Of a stretch of 64,000 nt of DNA, positions 8,572 through 16,884 are shown piece after piece. The translations under genes were made by a program, and so were the position numbers. The stretch comes from Nibribacter roseus. GTDB taxonomy: Bacteria > Bacteroidota > Bacteroidia > Cytophagales > Hymenobacteraceae. Position 1 is the stretch's first letter; every line of letters begins with the position of its first letter. The notes beneath the pieces are model-generated. The model had not been told where the DNA came from, did not search any database, and was given only the letters and a program-made list of their open reading frames with translations. The stretch covers positions 1,240,001 through 1,304,000 of the forward strand of contig NZ_JBHSYQ010000003.1 in assembly GCF_042662225.1 (NCBI RefSeq), read 5' to 3'.

Positions 8572-8686
8572 TGATAAATAAAGTTTGTTGTAAGCTGTGG
8601 CAACGCAAAGAAAGTACAAAGGTGCCGAAATTTGCAGTAAGACCTACAGTTTCTGCGTATTGCTAGAGGTTTAGAGTAAACGCTGT

Positions 8687-8694
8687 TATCTTTG
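8687..8694 (+). promoter_or_regulatory. -7 box of the glycosyltransferase gene
   Basis: TATCTTTG matches TAnnTTTG and lies 22 bp before the ATG. The nearest TTG (8660) is 24 bp upstream, a little far for a -33 box. Confidence 0.45.
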
Positions 8695-8716
8695 TACTAT
8701 ACTTTCCCCTTCGCTC

Positions 8717-9826
8717 ATGCGCATTGCCATTGTAATCAATAAATCCTGGAACATTTTCAATTTTAGGCTCAGTCTGGTGAAAGCTTTACTTCATGCCGGC
8801 CATGAAGTAGTAGCCATTGCTCCTGAAGATGCCTACTCGGCTAAGCTTGTTGCCGAAGGTTGTGGATTTGTACCGCTCACCATGGAAAGCAAAGGCACCA
8901 ACCCAGTAAAGGACATGCTGCTGATCCGGGATTTCTACAAGGCCTACAAAAAGGTAAAGCCCGATGTGATTTTGCAATACACTATAAAGCCCAACATTTA
9001 TGGAAGCATAGCCGCCAAAATGGCCGGCATTCCTACCATCAATAATGTGTCGGGTTTAGGGACAGTGTTTATTGTGCAAAACCTGGTGTCAAAAATTGCG
9101 ATGGCCTTATACAAATTCTCATTCCAGTTTCCTGCCAAAGTTTTTTTCCAGAACAATGATGATAAGCAGCTTTTCTTAGAGCGTAAGCTGGTGCGGGAAG
9201 AAATAACAGAAGTGATTCCAGGGTCCGGTATAGACACCAAGAGTTTTCAGCCTGCGGCAGCATTCAAACGGCAAGAACCCTTTGTTTTTCTGATGGTGTC
9301 AAGGGCGCTTTATGAGAAAGGACTGGTGGAGTACGTAGAGGCCAGCAAAATACTGAAGGCAAAGTACCCAAATGTGCGCGTGCAGCTATTAGGTGCCATT
9401 GATGAGGAAGGCAATATCGGGATTAAGCGATCATTGGTAGAACAGTGGGCGCAGGAGGGGTGGTTAGAGTACCTTGGTACTTCTGATGACGTAGCCAGTG
9501 TAGTGCATGGCGCAGACTGCGTAGTGCTGCCCTCTTACCGCGAAGGCACGCCCCGTACCCTGCTAGAAGCAGCTGCCCTAGGGAAACCTATTGTAACGAC
9601 CAATGTGCCCGGTTGTAAAGAAACTGTGGTAGATGGCTATAATGGTTATCTTTGTGAGGTGCGTAACGGTGCCGATTTAGCTGCTAAAATGGAGCAGGTA
9701 TACTTGTTGCCGGAGCTGCAACTGCAGACCATGGGCCAGAACAGCCGCCAATTGGCCGAAGATAAGTTTGACGAGAAGTACGTAATTGACCGCTATTTTG
9801 CGGCTATAGAAGAGGCAACAAAATAA
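8717..9826 (+). CDS. Glycosyltransferase family 4 (GT-B fold)
   Basis: This 369-residue protein has the N-terminal acceptor-binding Rossmann-like domain (MRIAIVINKSWNIFNFRLSL, with a His/Gly-rich HAGHEVVAIAPED turn) and the C-terminal nucleotide-sugar domain. The latter has VLPSYREGTPRTLLEAAALG (E-x7-E pattern around residue 285) and PIVTTNVPGCKE. The NVSGLGTVF motif near 113 is shared with galactosaminyl/galacturonosyl-type transferases of surface polysaccharide clusters. It probably transfers a sugar to a lipid-linked glycan on the cytoplasmic face; the exact sugar is not deducible. The gene is followed at 62 bp by rfbC, which fits cell-surface polysaccharide synthesis, although an inverted octamer array lies between them. 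Confidence 0.88.
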   Translation: MRIAIVINKSWNIFNFRLSLVKALLHAGHEVVAIAPEDAYSAKLVAEGCGFVPLTMESKGTNPVKDMLLIRDFYKAYKKVKPDVILQYTIKPNIYGSIAAKMAGIPTINNVSGLGTVFIVQNLVSKIAMALYKFSFQFPAKVFFQNNDDKQLFLERKLVREEITEVIPGSGIDTKSFQPAAAFKRQEPFVFLMVSRALYEKGLVEYVEASKILKAKYPNVRVQLLGAIDEEGNIGIKRSLVEQWAQEGWLEYLGTSDDVASVVHGADCVVLPSYREGTPRTLLEAAALGKPIVTTNVPGCKETVVDGYNGYLCEVRNGADLAAKMEQVYLLPELQLQTMGQNSRQLAEDKFDEKYVIDRYFAAIEEATK

Positions 9827-9830
9827 TAAT

Positions 9831-9880
9831 TGAATTAGTGATTGAGTGAATAAGATTCCTCAAGCACTCATTCGCTCATT
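9831..9880. repeat. Octamer array with inverted partner between the glycosyltransferase gene and rfbC
   Basis: Immediately after the stop codon come TGAATTAG, TGATTGAG and TGAATAAG (period 8), a 6-bp spacer region, then CACTCATT and CGCTCATT. The second half is an imperfect reverse complement of the first, so RNA from it could fold into one hairpin. Confidence 0.6.
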
Positions 9881-9888
9881 AAAAAGAT

Positions 9889-10431
9889 ATGCAAATAAAG
9901 AACTATCCATTAGCAGATGTGGTGGAAATTACCCCTCGGGTTTTCGCCGATGAACGCGGGGCCTTTTTAGAAACCTTTAGCGCAAAAGAATATGCTGGGA
10001 TAGGGATAACACACAATTTCATGCAGGACAATCTTTCAGTTTCTAAAAAAGACGTCTTGCGTGGGCTTCATTTTCAGAAGCCTCCTTTTGCACAGGCTAA
10101 AATCGTGAGCGTCGTGGTAGGTAAAGCACAAGATGTTGTTGTGGATATTAGAAGAGGCTCTCCAACCTATGGACAGTATGCTACTTGCATACTAGAGGCT
10201 GAGAAACGGAACCAACTTTTTGTGCCAGTAGGGTTTGCCCATGGGTTTGTGGCTCTGGAAGAAGGTACCATCTTTACCTACAAATGCAGCAACTATTACA
10301 ACAAAGAGTCTGAAGGAGGCTTGCTTTGGAATGATCCGGCTTTGGGAATTGACTGGGGCATTGAAAACCCGCTGGTTTCTGAGAAAGATGAAGTTCTGCC
10401 CACCTTGGCTGAATTTGAATCTCCTTTTTAA
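9889..10431 (+). CDS. rfbC: dTDP-4-dehydrorhamnose 3,5-epimerase
   Basis: The protein is 180 residues, the normal family length, with a cupin fold. It converts dTDP-4-keto-6-deoxyglucose to dTDP-4-keto-L-rhamnose. Family signatures present are FADERGAFLETF, VLRGLHFQ with the catalytic His61, VVVDIRRGSPTYGQ, FVPVGFAHGF, and CSNYYNKESEGGLLWNDP, which contains the conserved active-site tyrosine. No other rhamnose-pathway gene (rfbA, rfbB, rfbD) is in the window, so those must lie elsewhere. It follows a glycosyltransferase gene on the same strand and ends just before a strong terminator. Confidence 0.96.
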   Translation: MQIKNYPLADVVEITPRVFADERGAFLETFSAKEYAGIGITHNFMQDNLSVSKKDVLRGLHFQKPPFAQAKIVSVVVGKAQDVVVDIRRGSPTYGQYATCILEAEKRNQLFVPVGFAHGFVALEEGTIFTYKCSNYYNKESEGGLLWNDPALGIDWGIENPLVSEKDEVLPTLAEFESPF

Positions 10432-10445
10432 AAGGAATAAAAAAC

Positions 10446-10489
10446 AAGAAAGCCTCCCAAGTTTAACTTCAGACTTAGGAGGCTTTCTT
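10446..10489. terminator. Terminator between rfbC and murF
   Basis: The 12-bp arms AAGAAAGCCTCC (10446-10457) and GGAGGCTTTCTT (10478-10489) are perfect complements around a 20-base loop. The gap is convergent, so it can serve both genes. Confidence 0.8.
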
Positions 10490-10497
10490 GCTTTTCA

Positions 10498-10528
10498 CCT
10501 GTTTTTCTAAAAATAAGCCAAAAACAGA
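10498..10528. repeat. Intergenic palindromic element, copy 4 (left arm truncated)
   Basis: Only the inner half and the right arm remain: CCTGTTTTTCTAAAAATAAGCC then AAAAACAG. The outer left CTGTTTT is replaced by terminator sequence. Confidence 0.5.
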
Positions 10529-10533
10529 TGGCT

Positions 10534-11820
10534 TTATAGTAGATCCACCACTGTCTCTAAACCAATGCCTCTAGAGCCCTTCACCAGTACATGGCTGTCG
10601 CGGATGGGGTGGTCTTTAATCCATTGCATGAGAGCGCTTTTCTCAGCAAAATAGCGGAATTCAGGATGCTCCTCCGCGGCGTAGCGCATCTCTTTCCCGC
10701 AGATAAAAACTTCTGAGAAGCCTAAGCCAGCTATCTGATTTCCCAATAGTTTATGTTCTGCCTCACTTTCCTGGCCCATTTCCAGCATATCACCTAGAAT
10801 AACCACCTTACGGTCTCCGGCCATTTGAGCGAAGTTTGCAACGGCCGCAGCCATAGAGCTAGGGTTGGCATTGTAAGCATCAAGTAAGATAGTGTTAGTG
10901 TCTTTCTGGACTATCTGAGAGCGGTTGTTTACTGGAGCGTAACCTGCAATAGCGGCGTTAATTTCTTCATGCGGAACCCCAAAATACTGACCAATGCAAG
11001 CAGCAGCGGCCATGTTTTCGAAATTATAAGAGCCCATGAGGTGCGTGTGTACTTCTTCGCCGTTGGCGGCACGGTAAATCACTTGTGGGGCGACTTGCAG
11101 TAATTCAGCAGAATAATCATCCTGAGGTTGATAATACGTGACTTTATTGGCTAGTCTGCGTACCATGCGCATGAGGTGATCGTTAGAAGTATTGACGAAC
11201 ACTATGCCATTGGTTTTATCTAAGTGCAGGTAAAGTTCACTTTTGGCGCGGGCCACACCCTCTAAGCTGCCGAAGCCTTCTAAGTGCGCCTTGCCAATGT
11301 TGGTGATGATGCCATGTGTAGGCAGTGAGTAAGAGCAGAGTTCGGCTATGTCACCGGGGTGGTTGGCACCCATTTCAATAATGGCCAACTCGTGTTCAGG
11401 GTGTATGCTTAACAAGGTAAGCGGCACCCCAATGTGGTTGTTCAGGTTGCCTTTGGTGCAGAGCACATTGAACCTACGGCTTAACACAGCATTGATGAGT
11501 TCTTTGGTAGTGGTTTTGCCGTTAGAACCCGTGATACCGATAAACGGAATAGAGAGTTGCTGCCGGTGGTGCAGCGCTAAAGCCTGTAAAGATTTTAAAG
11601 TGTCTGTAACCTGAATAATATTGGGGCCTGTTACCTCTGGATCTTGTACCACAGCATAGCGGGCACCTTTGTCAAGAGCCTGCTGGGCAAATTGGCTGCC
11701 TTTGAAGTTAGGGCCGTCTAAGGCAAAAAAGAGGGTGTTATCTTGCTCCGCTCTGGAATCAGTGCTTACTTTCCGGCATTCCAGGTATTTCTGGTAAAGG
11801 TGCTGAAGGGGCTCCATCAT
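10534..11820 (-). CDS. murF: UDP-N-acetylmuramoyl-tripeptide--D-alanyl-D-alanine ligase
   Basis: This is the last cytoplasmic Mur ligase; it adds the D-Ala-D-Ala dipeptide to the UDP-MurNAc tripeptide. The 428-residue protein has the N-terminal substrate domain with KVSTDSRAEQDNTLFFAL, the ATP-binding P-loop FIGITGSNGKTTTKE at about 92-106, the conserved MGANHPGDIAEL, NIGKAHLEGFGS, LLDAYNANPSSM (MurF hallmark) and VILGDMLEMG. The frame begins with two consecutive ATGs, so the start may be one codon later. It stands alone, divergent from the FG-GAP gene and convergent with rfbC, unlike the usual mur cluster arrangement. Confidence 0.96.
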   Translation of the reverse strand: MMEPLQHLYQKYLECRKVSTDSRAEQDNTLFFALDGPNFKGSQFAQQALDKGARYAVVQDPEVTGPNIIQVTDTLKSLQALALHHRQQLSIPFIGITGSNGKTTTKELINAVLSRRFNVLCTKGNLNNHIGVPLTLLSIHPEHELAIIEMGANHPGDIAELCSYSLPTHGIITNIGKAHLEGFGSLEGVARAKSELYLHLDKTNGIVFVNTSNDHLMRMVRRLANKVTYYQPQDDYSAELLQVAPQVIYRAANGEEVHTHLMGSYNFENMAAAACIGQYFGVPHEEINAAIAGYAPVNNRSQIVQKDTNTILLDAYNANPSSMAAAVANFAQMAGDRKVVILGDMLEMGQESEAEHKLLGNQIAGLGFSEVFICGKEMRYAAEEHPEFRYFAEKSALMQWIKDHPIRDSHVLVKGSRGIGLETVVDLL

Positions 11821-11859
11821 ATTAAAAATGGTTTAAAGTCTTATCTGAATAAATAAAGA

Positions 11860-14085
11860 ATGAACCGTGCAATAAAGGTACTAGCCTTTTTTACAAGTTG
11901 TTTAGCCATAACGGCGCAATCTGTTCTTGGCCAAAAACTCATCCGGTTTCAGGAAGTACAAGGACCAGAAGTCTTGGTACAAGGGCAAACCTTGCCGCAG
12001 CCTTGGATTGGGGGCTTAAACAGCCCCCAGTTTTCAGCCATTGACTTAAACTTAGACGGGCAAGACGATCTGTTTGTTTTTGACCGAAGTTCCCAACGTA
12101 TCATCACCTTTCTGGCAGTACAACGCAACGGGCAGTGGGGCTACCAACATGCGCCACAGTTTGAAGCTGCTTTTCCAACGGACCTTCGGATGTTTGCCTT
12201 ATTGCGCGATTATAACAATGACGGAGACCCAGATATATTCACGGCTACCAATCAGGGTATAATGGTTTATAAAAACATTTCTGCCACAGTAGGTAAGCTC
12301 GCGTTTGATCTGGCTTACCCCATTTTATATTTTAATACGGATGCAAATTTATTAGTTGGGTCAGAAGATTTACCAGCCATTGCAGATATGGATGGTGACG
12401 GAGATTTAGATATTCTGACGTGGGAGTGGTCTGGCGGTATTAAACTTGAGTATTTTCAGAATCAAAGGGAAGAGCTGGGTTTGCCAAGTCATGAGTTGAA
12501 GTTCACCAAAACAAGCAATTGGTGGGGGCAGGTTACCCGTTGCGTGGGCTCCTGTAACAACTACAGATTCAATGACCACTGTCCCTCTTCGCATCACATA
12601 GGTGGCTCCAGCGTTTTGCCGTTAGATGTTGACGGCAACGGAGTGTTAGATATAGTGGTAGGCCACGACGACTGCCCAGATTTGGTGAGCTTGATGAATA
12701 CCGGAACTAATTTGTTGCCTAAGATTACAAGTGCCCAATACAACCTTCCGCCCGACATTGCAGGCAAACATTTCAGCGTTTTTCCGGCGGCTTATTATTT
12801 AGATGTCACGTTTGACGGTGTTCCTGACTTAGTAGTGGCGCCTAATGCCACTGCCAATTCTCACCAAAACGTGGACTTAGGTACTTCTACATGGTTTTTT
12901 GCTAATACCGGAACTGCTGCTCAACCTCGTTTTGAAAGTGCAAAACAGCCCTTCCTGCAAAACCAGATGATAGATGTGGGGGAGGGAGCGGCTCCAGCTT
13001 TAGGAAATCTCTTAGGCTCTGGTAACCCAGACCTGCTGATAGGCAATACCGCAGTTCTGAAAAACAACAGGTACGCTGCTTCCCTGGCGTTGTATAAAAA
13101 TGTTATCATCTCCGGAAAGCCCACCCTGCAGTTAGTAGAAAGCGATTATCTTGGTTTGTCAGAACAACTGCTACTGAACCTGAAGCCCCAACTGATAGAC
13201 CTCAATGCTGATGGTGCCACTGATTTGGTGTACAGTGCCTACAATCAAAATACAACAAGAGTGGAGTTGAAATACCTGCTGAACCAAGCATCTGCAGGTC
13301 AGCCAGCGCAATTTACGCTTGCCTCTGCAGTGCCCATGACGGGGGTGCTGTTCTTCAGGGGTGACACTCCTTATCTGTTTGACATTGATCAGGACGGTAC
13401 CTTTGATTTATTAGTAGGTCGTGCCTCCGGAGCGCTGCAATATTACCGGAACAGCGGCAGTTCAACCGCACCAACCTGGGAACTGGTATCTGAGGGCTTG
13501 GGAGGCATAGTGGCAAACGGGGAGCGCCGTAGGTTGCAGATAGCCGTCTCTGATTTGAACCAAGACAACCAGCCAAATTTACTCACCTCAGATGACAGTG
13601 GGCAGCTGCGGCTCTACCCTAATTTCATGGAAAACATCTCTGGTACTTTTCAGGCTGAAGAAGATGTGCTCTGGCAGCCTTTCTATCAGAAATACTCACC
13701 GCTTCGCTTAGGAGTGGGCATGGCCTTAGCCACTGGAGATTTCTATAACAGTGGCACACCGGCAGTACTTGTTGGTACCCATACCGGCGGAATCCGTTAC
13801 TTCCAGGTCAACTCAGGCCCGTTGGGAGCTAAAGAACCAAGCCAATGGTCAGAAAATGTGCAGGTGTACCCTAATCCGGCGCAAGACTTTGTTCAATTGG
13901 TTACAGAGAAGCCTGCTGCCTTTACCCTGCATAATTTAGCTGGAGTAAAAGTAGCCGAGGGGAACACCAAAGCTCAAAAAGTGCAGCAGCTAGACACTCA
14001 GCACTTGCCAGCAGGGCTCTACTTGCTTCGGTTCATTTCCAGCAACGGGCAAACTACTACCCACAAATTAGTGATTCAGCGGTAG
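11860..14085 (+). CDS. FG-GAP/VCBS-repeat protein with T9SS type A sorting domain
   Basis: The 741-residue protein has an N-terminal signal peptide (MNRAIKVLAFFTSCLAITAQ, cleavage near VLG-Q). It carries repeated calcium-binding FG-GAP-like loops, for example DLNLDGQDDLFVFD, DYNNDGDPDIFTA, DMDGDGDLDILTW, DVDGNGVLDIVVG and DIDQDGTFDLLVG. This suggests a beta-propeller of about seven blades, as in adhesion proteins. The C-terminal 75 residues begin VQVYPNPAQDFVQL and end HKLVIQR, a type A sorting domain recognised by the type IX system, so the protein is expected on the surface or secreted. No enzymatic motif is seen. It is divergent from murF and converges on the omega-amidase gene with a 19-bp gap and no visible terminator. 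Confidence 0.9.
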   Translation: MNRAIKVLAFFTSCLAITAQSVLGQKLIRFQEVQGPEVLVQGQTLPQPWIGGLNSPQFSAIDLNLDGQDDLFVFDRSSQRIITFLAVQRNGQWGYQHAPQFEAAFPTDLRMFALLRDYNNDGDPDIFTATNQGIMVYKNISATVGKLAFDLAYPILYFNTDANLLVGSEDLPAIADMDGDGDLDILTWEWSGGIKLEYFQNQREELGLPSHELKFTKTSNWWGQVTRCVGSCNNYRFNDHCPSSHHIGGSSVLPLDVDGNGVLDIVVGHDDCPDLVSLMNTGTNLLPKITSAQYNLPPDIAGKHFSVFPAAYYLDVTFDGVPDLVVAPNATANSHQNVDLGTSTWFFANTGTAAQPRFESAKQPFLQNQMIDVGEGAAPALGNLLGSGNPDLLIGNTAVLKNNRYAASLALYKNVIISGKPTLQLVESDYLGLSEQLLLNLKPQLIDLNADGATDLVYSAYNQNTTRVELKYLLNQASAGQPAQFTLASAVPMTGVLFFRGDTPYLFDIDQDGTFDLLVGRASGALQYYRNSGSSTAPTWELVSEGLGGIVANGERRRLQIAVSDLNQDNQPNLLTSDDSGQLRLYPNFMENISGTFQAEEDVLWQPFYQKYSPLRLGVGMALATGDFYNSGTPAVLVGTHTGGIRYFQVNSGPLGAKEPSQWSENVQVYPNPAQDFVQLVTEKPAAFTLHNLAGVKVAEGNTKAQKVQQLDTQHLPAGLYLLRFISSNGQTTTHKLVIQR

Positions 14086-14104
14086 GCCAACCAAGAACTC
14101 TGGT

Positions 14105-14878
14105 TTAATCTGTAAGGGTGAAGTTGTCTGCGTCTATGTTCCAGGGGAGCTTTTCACGAGTTTCCTCCAGGTGTTCTTTTGATAAAACAACGGTGGTTAC
14201 TGCTTCTTCGTGTTCGTGGTGCGTCAGTTCTTCGCCTAATAGGTTATAGCAAGAGGTGTCGCCGGCGTAGAGGTGGCCGTTCCCATCGGTGCCTACTCGG
14301 TTCACGCCAATGCTGTACGCTAAATTCTCTATGGCACGGGCGCGGAGCAGTGTTTGCCACGCCAAGCGGCGTTTGTTGGGCCAGCTGGCAATGTAGATAA
14401 CCACATCATAAGTAATGGGTGTGTTGCGGGAGAAAACCGGGAAGCGCAAATCATAGCATACCAACGGGCAGATGCGCCAGCCTTTCAACTCAACAATCAG
14501 CCGTTCTTTGCCGGGGCTATAGGTTTCACACTCGCCGGCCATTCTGAAGAGGTGGCGTTTGTCATACTTTTCAAAGGTGCCATCGGGGCGCATCCAGATG
14601 AGTCGGTTATAATAGTTGCCTTGGTCTTTGATGATGAGGCTGCCCATCACTACAGATTTTTGCGCCTGTGCCATTTTCCGCATCCAAGCTACGGTTTCGC
14701 CGTTCATTTCTTCAGCCAAGGCAGGGGCGTCCATACTAAAGCCAGTAGAAAACATTTCTGGTAGCACAATAAGATCTGTTTCGGGCAGCAGGAGCATCTT
14801 TTCTTCGAACATTGCTCTATTGGCGGCAACATTATGCCAGTGTAAATCAGACTGAATCAAAGAAACGCGTAGGTCCAT
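14105..14878 (-). CDS. Omega-amidase (nitrilase superfamily, YafV-like)
   Basis: The nitrilase catalytic triad is clear in this 257-residue protein: Glu41 in IVLPEMFSTGF, Lys107 in KYDKRHLFRM, and Cys141 in CPLVCYDLRFP. The FSTGF and KRHLFRM wording is typical of YafV/Nit2 omega-amidases, which hydrolyse alpha-ketoglutaramate or alpha-ketosuccinamate to the dicarboxylic keto acid. A methionine/glutamine-type aminotransferase lies nearby on the same strand (15668-16819), which fits the known pairing of a glutamine transaminase with an omega-amidase. The two genes are separated by one opposite-strand gene, so they are not a simple operon. Confidence 0.88.
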   Translation of the reverse strand: MDLRVSLIQSDLHWHNVAANRAMFEEKMLLLPETDLIVLPEMFSTGFSMDAPALAEEMNGETVAWMRKMAQAQKSVVMGSLIIKDQGNYYNRLIWMRPDGTFEKYDKRHLFRMAGECETYSPGKERLIVELKGWRICPLVCYDLRFPVFSRNTPITYDVVIYIASWPNKRRLAWQTLLRARAIENLAYSIGVNRVGTDGNGHLYAGDTSCYNLLGEELTHHEHEEAVTTVVLSKEHLEETREKLPWNIDADNFTLTD

Positions 14879-14986
14879 TATGTGAAATCTATGTTAAGAA
14901 TTTGCAATACCTGTAGGTGACAAGGTAACTTACACGCAGGAATTACTTATAAAGATACTTAATCTGTATACACCAATCATTTCTGA

Positions 14987-15526
14987 ATGGATTACCAAAA
15001 GAAAAAAATAGCCATTGACATGGATGAAGTCATGGCTGACCCTATCGCTAAATTTATTGATTTGTATAATCGTGATTGCGGCTTGGAACTGACACTTGAG
15101 CATTTGCACGGCAAAGAAATATACGAAGCCGTACCCCAAGAGCACGCTGACAAAGTGTGGACATATATAAACGAAGAGGGCTTCTTCCGTGATTTAAAAG
15201 TAATGCCAGACAGTCAGGAAGTGATTAAGGCGCTGCAGGAAAAATATGAAGTATTTATAGTAAGCGCGGGCATGGAATTCCGTAACTCACTCATAGACAA
15301 ATTCGATTGGCTGCACGACCATTTCCCGTTCATAAGCTGGAAGAACTATGTTCTCTGTGGTGATAAAAGTATAATTGGCGCCGACATCATGATAGATGAC
15401 CGCCCCAAAAACCTGCGTCCTTTCAGCGGAGAGCGCAAATTACTCTTCACTTCCCCGCATAACGTGCATCTGACGGAGTTCGAGCGGGTAAGCACTTGGA
15501 AAGAGGTGGCCGACAAATTGCTGTAG
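14987..15526 (+). CDS. 5'(3')-deoxyribonucleotidase-like HAD phosphatase
   Basis: This 179-residue protein has the HAD signature KIAIDMDEVMADPIAKFI, in which the nucleophile Asp and the second Asp two residues later are followed by a C1-type cap region (LYNRDCGLELTLEHLHGKEI). Motif II is at FIVSAGMEF, the conserved lysine lies in KNYVLCGDKS, and motif IV is IMIDDRPKNLRPF. The pattern is that of NT5C-type enzymes that dephosphorylate deoxynucleoside monophosphates. The substrate cannot be fixed from sequence. It is divergent from the omega-amidase and ends just before a palindromic element. Confidence 0.85.
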   Translation: MDYQKKKIAIDMDEVMADPIAKFIDLYNRDCGLELTLEHLHGKEIYEAVPQEHADKVWTYINEEGFFRDLKVMPDSQEVIKALQEKYEVFIVSAGMEFRNSLIDKFDWLHDHFPFISWKNYVLCGDKSIIGADIMIDDRPKNLRPFSGERKLLFTSPHNVHLTEFERVSTWKEVADKLL

Positions 15527-15532
15527 TCAAGA

Positions 15533-15573
15533 CTGGTTTTCGGCCTGTTTTCTTTAAAACAGGCCAAAAACAG
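15533..15573. repeat. Intergenic palindromic element, copy 5 (near-consensus)
   Basis: One of the cleanest copies: CTGGTTTTCGGCCTGTTTTC, TTT, then AAAACAGGCCAAAAACAG. It lies in the convergent gap after the nucleotidase gene. Confidence 0.8.
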
Positions 15574-15633
15574 GGATGAATGGCAGTATTACGAGTAGAT
15601 TTCTACTCTTGGAAACAAAGGTCAAGTTAAACC

Positions 15634-15668
15634 CACTCAGAACTCAAGACTCAGAACTCAGAACTTTT
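15634..15668 (-). repeat. Heptamer array (AACTCAG-like x 5) abutting a stop codon
   Basis: The plus strand reads CACTCAG, AACTCAA, GACTCAG, AACTCAG, AACTTTT, in exact 7-bp register, ending at the stop codon of the aminotransferase gene. In the gene's sense direction the array follows the stop as AGTTCTG-type words. No inverted partner is seen. Confidence 0.7.
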
Positions 15669-16819
15669 TACAATTTGCACAATCGCTCCGCCGCCGCTTG
15701 TAAGGTTTCTTCTTTTTTGGCAAAGCAGAAGCGCACAAGGCGGTGGTCCGTTTGGTCATGGTAAAAAACCGACACCGGAATAACTGCCACGCCTGCCTCT
15801 TTGGTGAGCCACTGAGCAAATTCTACCTCTGGTAAATCTGAGATTTGATTGTAGCGGGCCAGCTGGAAATAAGTACCGGCGCACGGAATCAACTCAAACT
15901 TGCTTGGCTTTAGCAGTTCGGCAAACAGATCTCTCTTTTGCTGGTAAAACTGGGGCAAGGTGAGGTAAGGCTCTGGGTTCTCAAGATATTGACCAATGGC
16001 TTGCTGAAAAGGAGTGGCCGTGCAGAAAGTCAGGTACTGGTGTATTTTGCGAAACTCAGTCGTCAAGGCAGGTGGCGCTATGCAATAGCCCACTTTCCAG
16101 CCAGTAGTGTGGAAGGTTTTTCCGAAAGAGGAAATCACAAAGGCTCTTTCCGCCAGTTCCGGCTCAGTTAACAAGCTCAGATGCTTTTTCCCGTCAAAGA
16201 CCATGTGCTCATACACCTCATCGCTGATGATGAGGAACGGGTGCTCCTGCGTCAGCTCTTTTAGAAATTGCAAATCTGATGGAGTCAATATTGCGCCAGA
16301 AGGGTTGTGCGGAGAGTTGAGAATGAGTAGCCGGGTTTTAGACGAAAGCTTATCTTTTACTTTCTGCCAATCTATGGCAAACTCCGGAAAAGTAAGTGGC
16401 ACAAAAACAGGTACACCGCCGTTCAAATCAATAGCCGGCACATAAGAGTCGTAGCTGGGCTCCAGAATAATCACTTCATCACCAGGTCTGACTACGGCAG
16501 AAATGGCGGCAAAAAGAGCCTCGGTAGCGCCTGACGTAACAGTTATTTGTGTGTCTGCATTGGCTGTGTAACCATAGAGCTGCTCTGTCTTTTTACTGAT
16601 TTGCTGCCGGAGCAGGGGCAAGCCGGAGCTGGGGGCATATTGGTTATAGCCGTTTTGCATAGCTTGGTTTGCCAGATCCAGTAGTTCTGGCGCGCAGCCA
16701 AAATCAGGAAAGCCCTGCGATAAGTTGATAGCCCCATGCTCCTGTGCCAGCTGGCTCATGGTAGTGAAAATGGTGGCGCCTATGTTTGGTAACTTACTTT
16801 GCAGCAAAGGTGGTGTCAT
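15668..16819 (-). CDS. Pyridoxal-phosphate aminotransferase, methionine/kynurenine type (YbdL-like)
   Basis: This 383-residue fold-type I aminotransferase begins with SKLPNIGATIFTTMSQLAQE and has GAINLSQGFPDF, the YbdL hallmark. It also has NQYAPSSGLPLLRQ, TSGATEALFAAI, HNPSGAI, the conserved ISDEVYEHMVFDG, and the PLP lysine in SFGKTFHTTGWKVGY. YbdL and related glutamine transaminases act on methionine and aromatic amino acids and are linked to methionine salvage. The omega-amidase at 14105-14878 could remove the amide by-product when glutamine is the amino donor. Palindromic copy 6 directly abuts the start codon. Confidence 0.9.
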   Translation of the reverse strand: MTPPLLQSKLPNIGATIFTTMSQLAQEHGAINLSQGFPDFGCAPELLDLANQAMQNGYNQYAPSSGLPLLRQQISKKTEQLYGYTANADTQITVTSGATEALFAAISAVVRPGDEVIILEPSYDSYVPAIDLNGGVPVFVPLTFPEFAIDWQKVKDKLSSKTRLLILNSPHNPSGAILTPSDLQFLKELTQEHPFLIISDEVYEHMVFDGKKHLSLLTEPELAERAFVISSFGKTFHTTGWKVGYCIAPPALTTEFRKIHQYLTFCTATPFQQAIGQYLENPEPYLTLPQFYQQKRDLFAELLKPSKFELIPCAGTYFQLARYNQISDLPEVEFAQWLTKEAGVAVIPVSVFYHDQTDHRLVRFCFAKKEETLQAAAERLCKL

Positions 16820-16858
16820 GTGTTTTCAGCCTGTTTTCGTGAAAATAGCTAAAAAACG
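16820..16858. repeat. Intergenic palindromic element, copy 6
   Basis: The copy reads TGTTTTCAGCCTGTTTTC, GTG, then AAAATAGCTAAAAAACG. It touches the aminotransferase start codon and lies 3' of the uracil-DNA glycosylase gene. Confidence 0.65.
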
Positions 16859-16884
16859 CTTCTACAGTTTTCCCTTCTGCAAAA

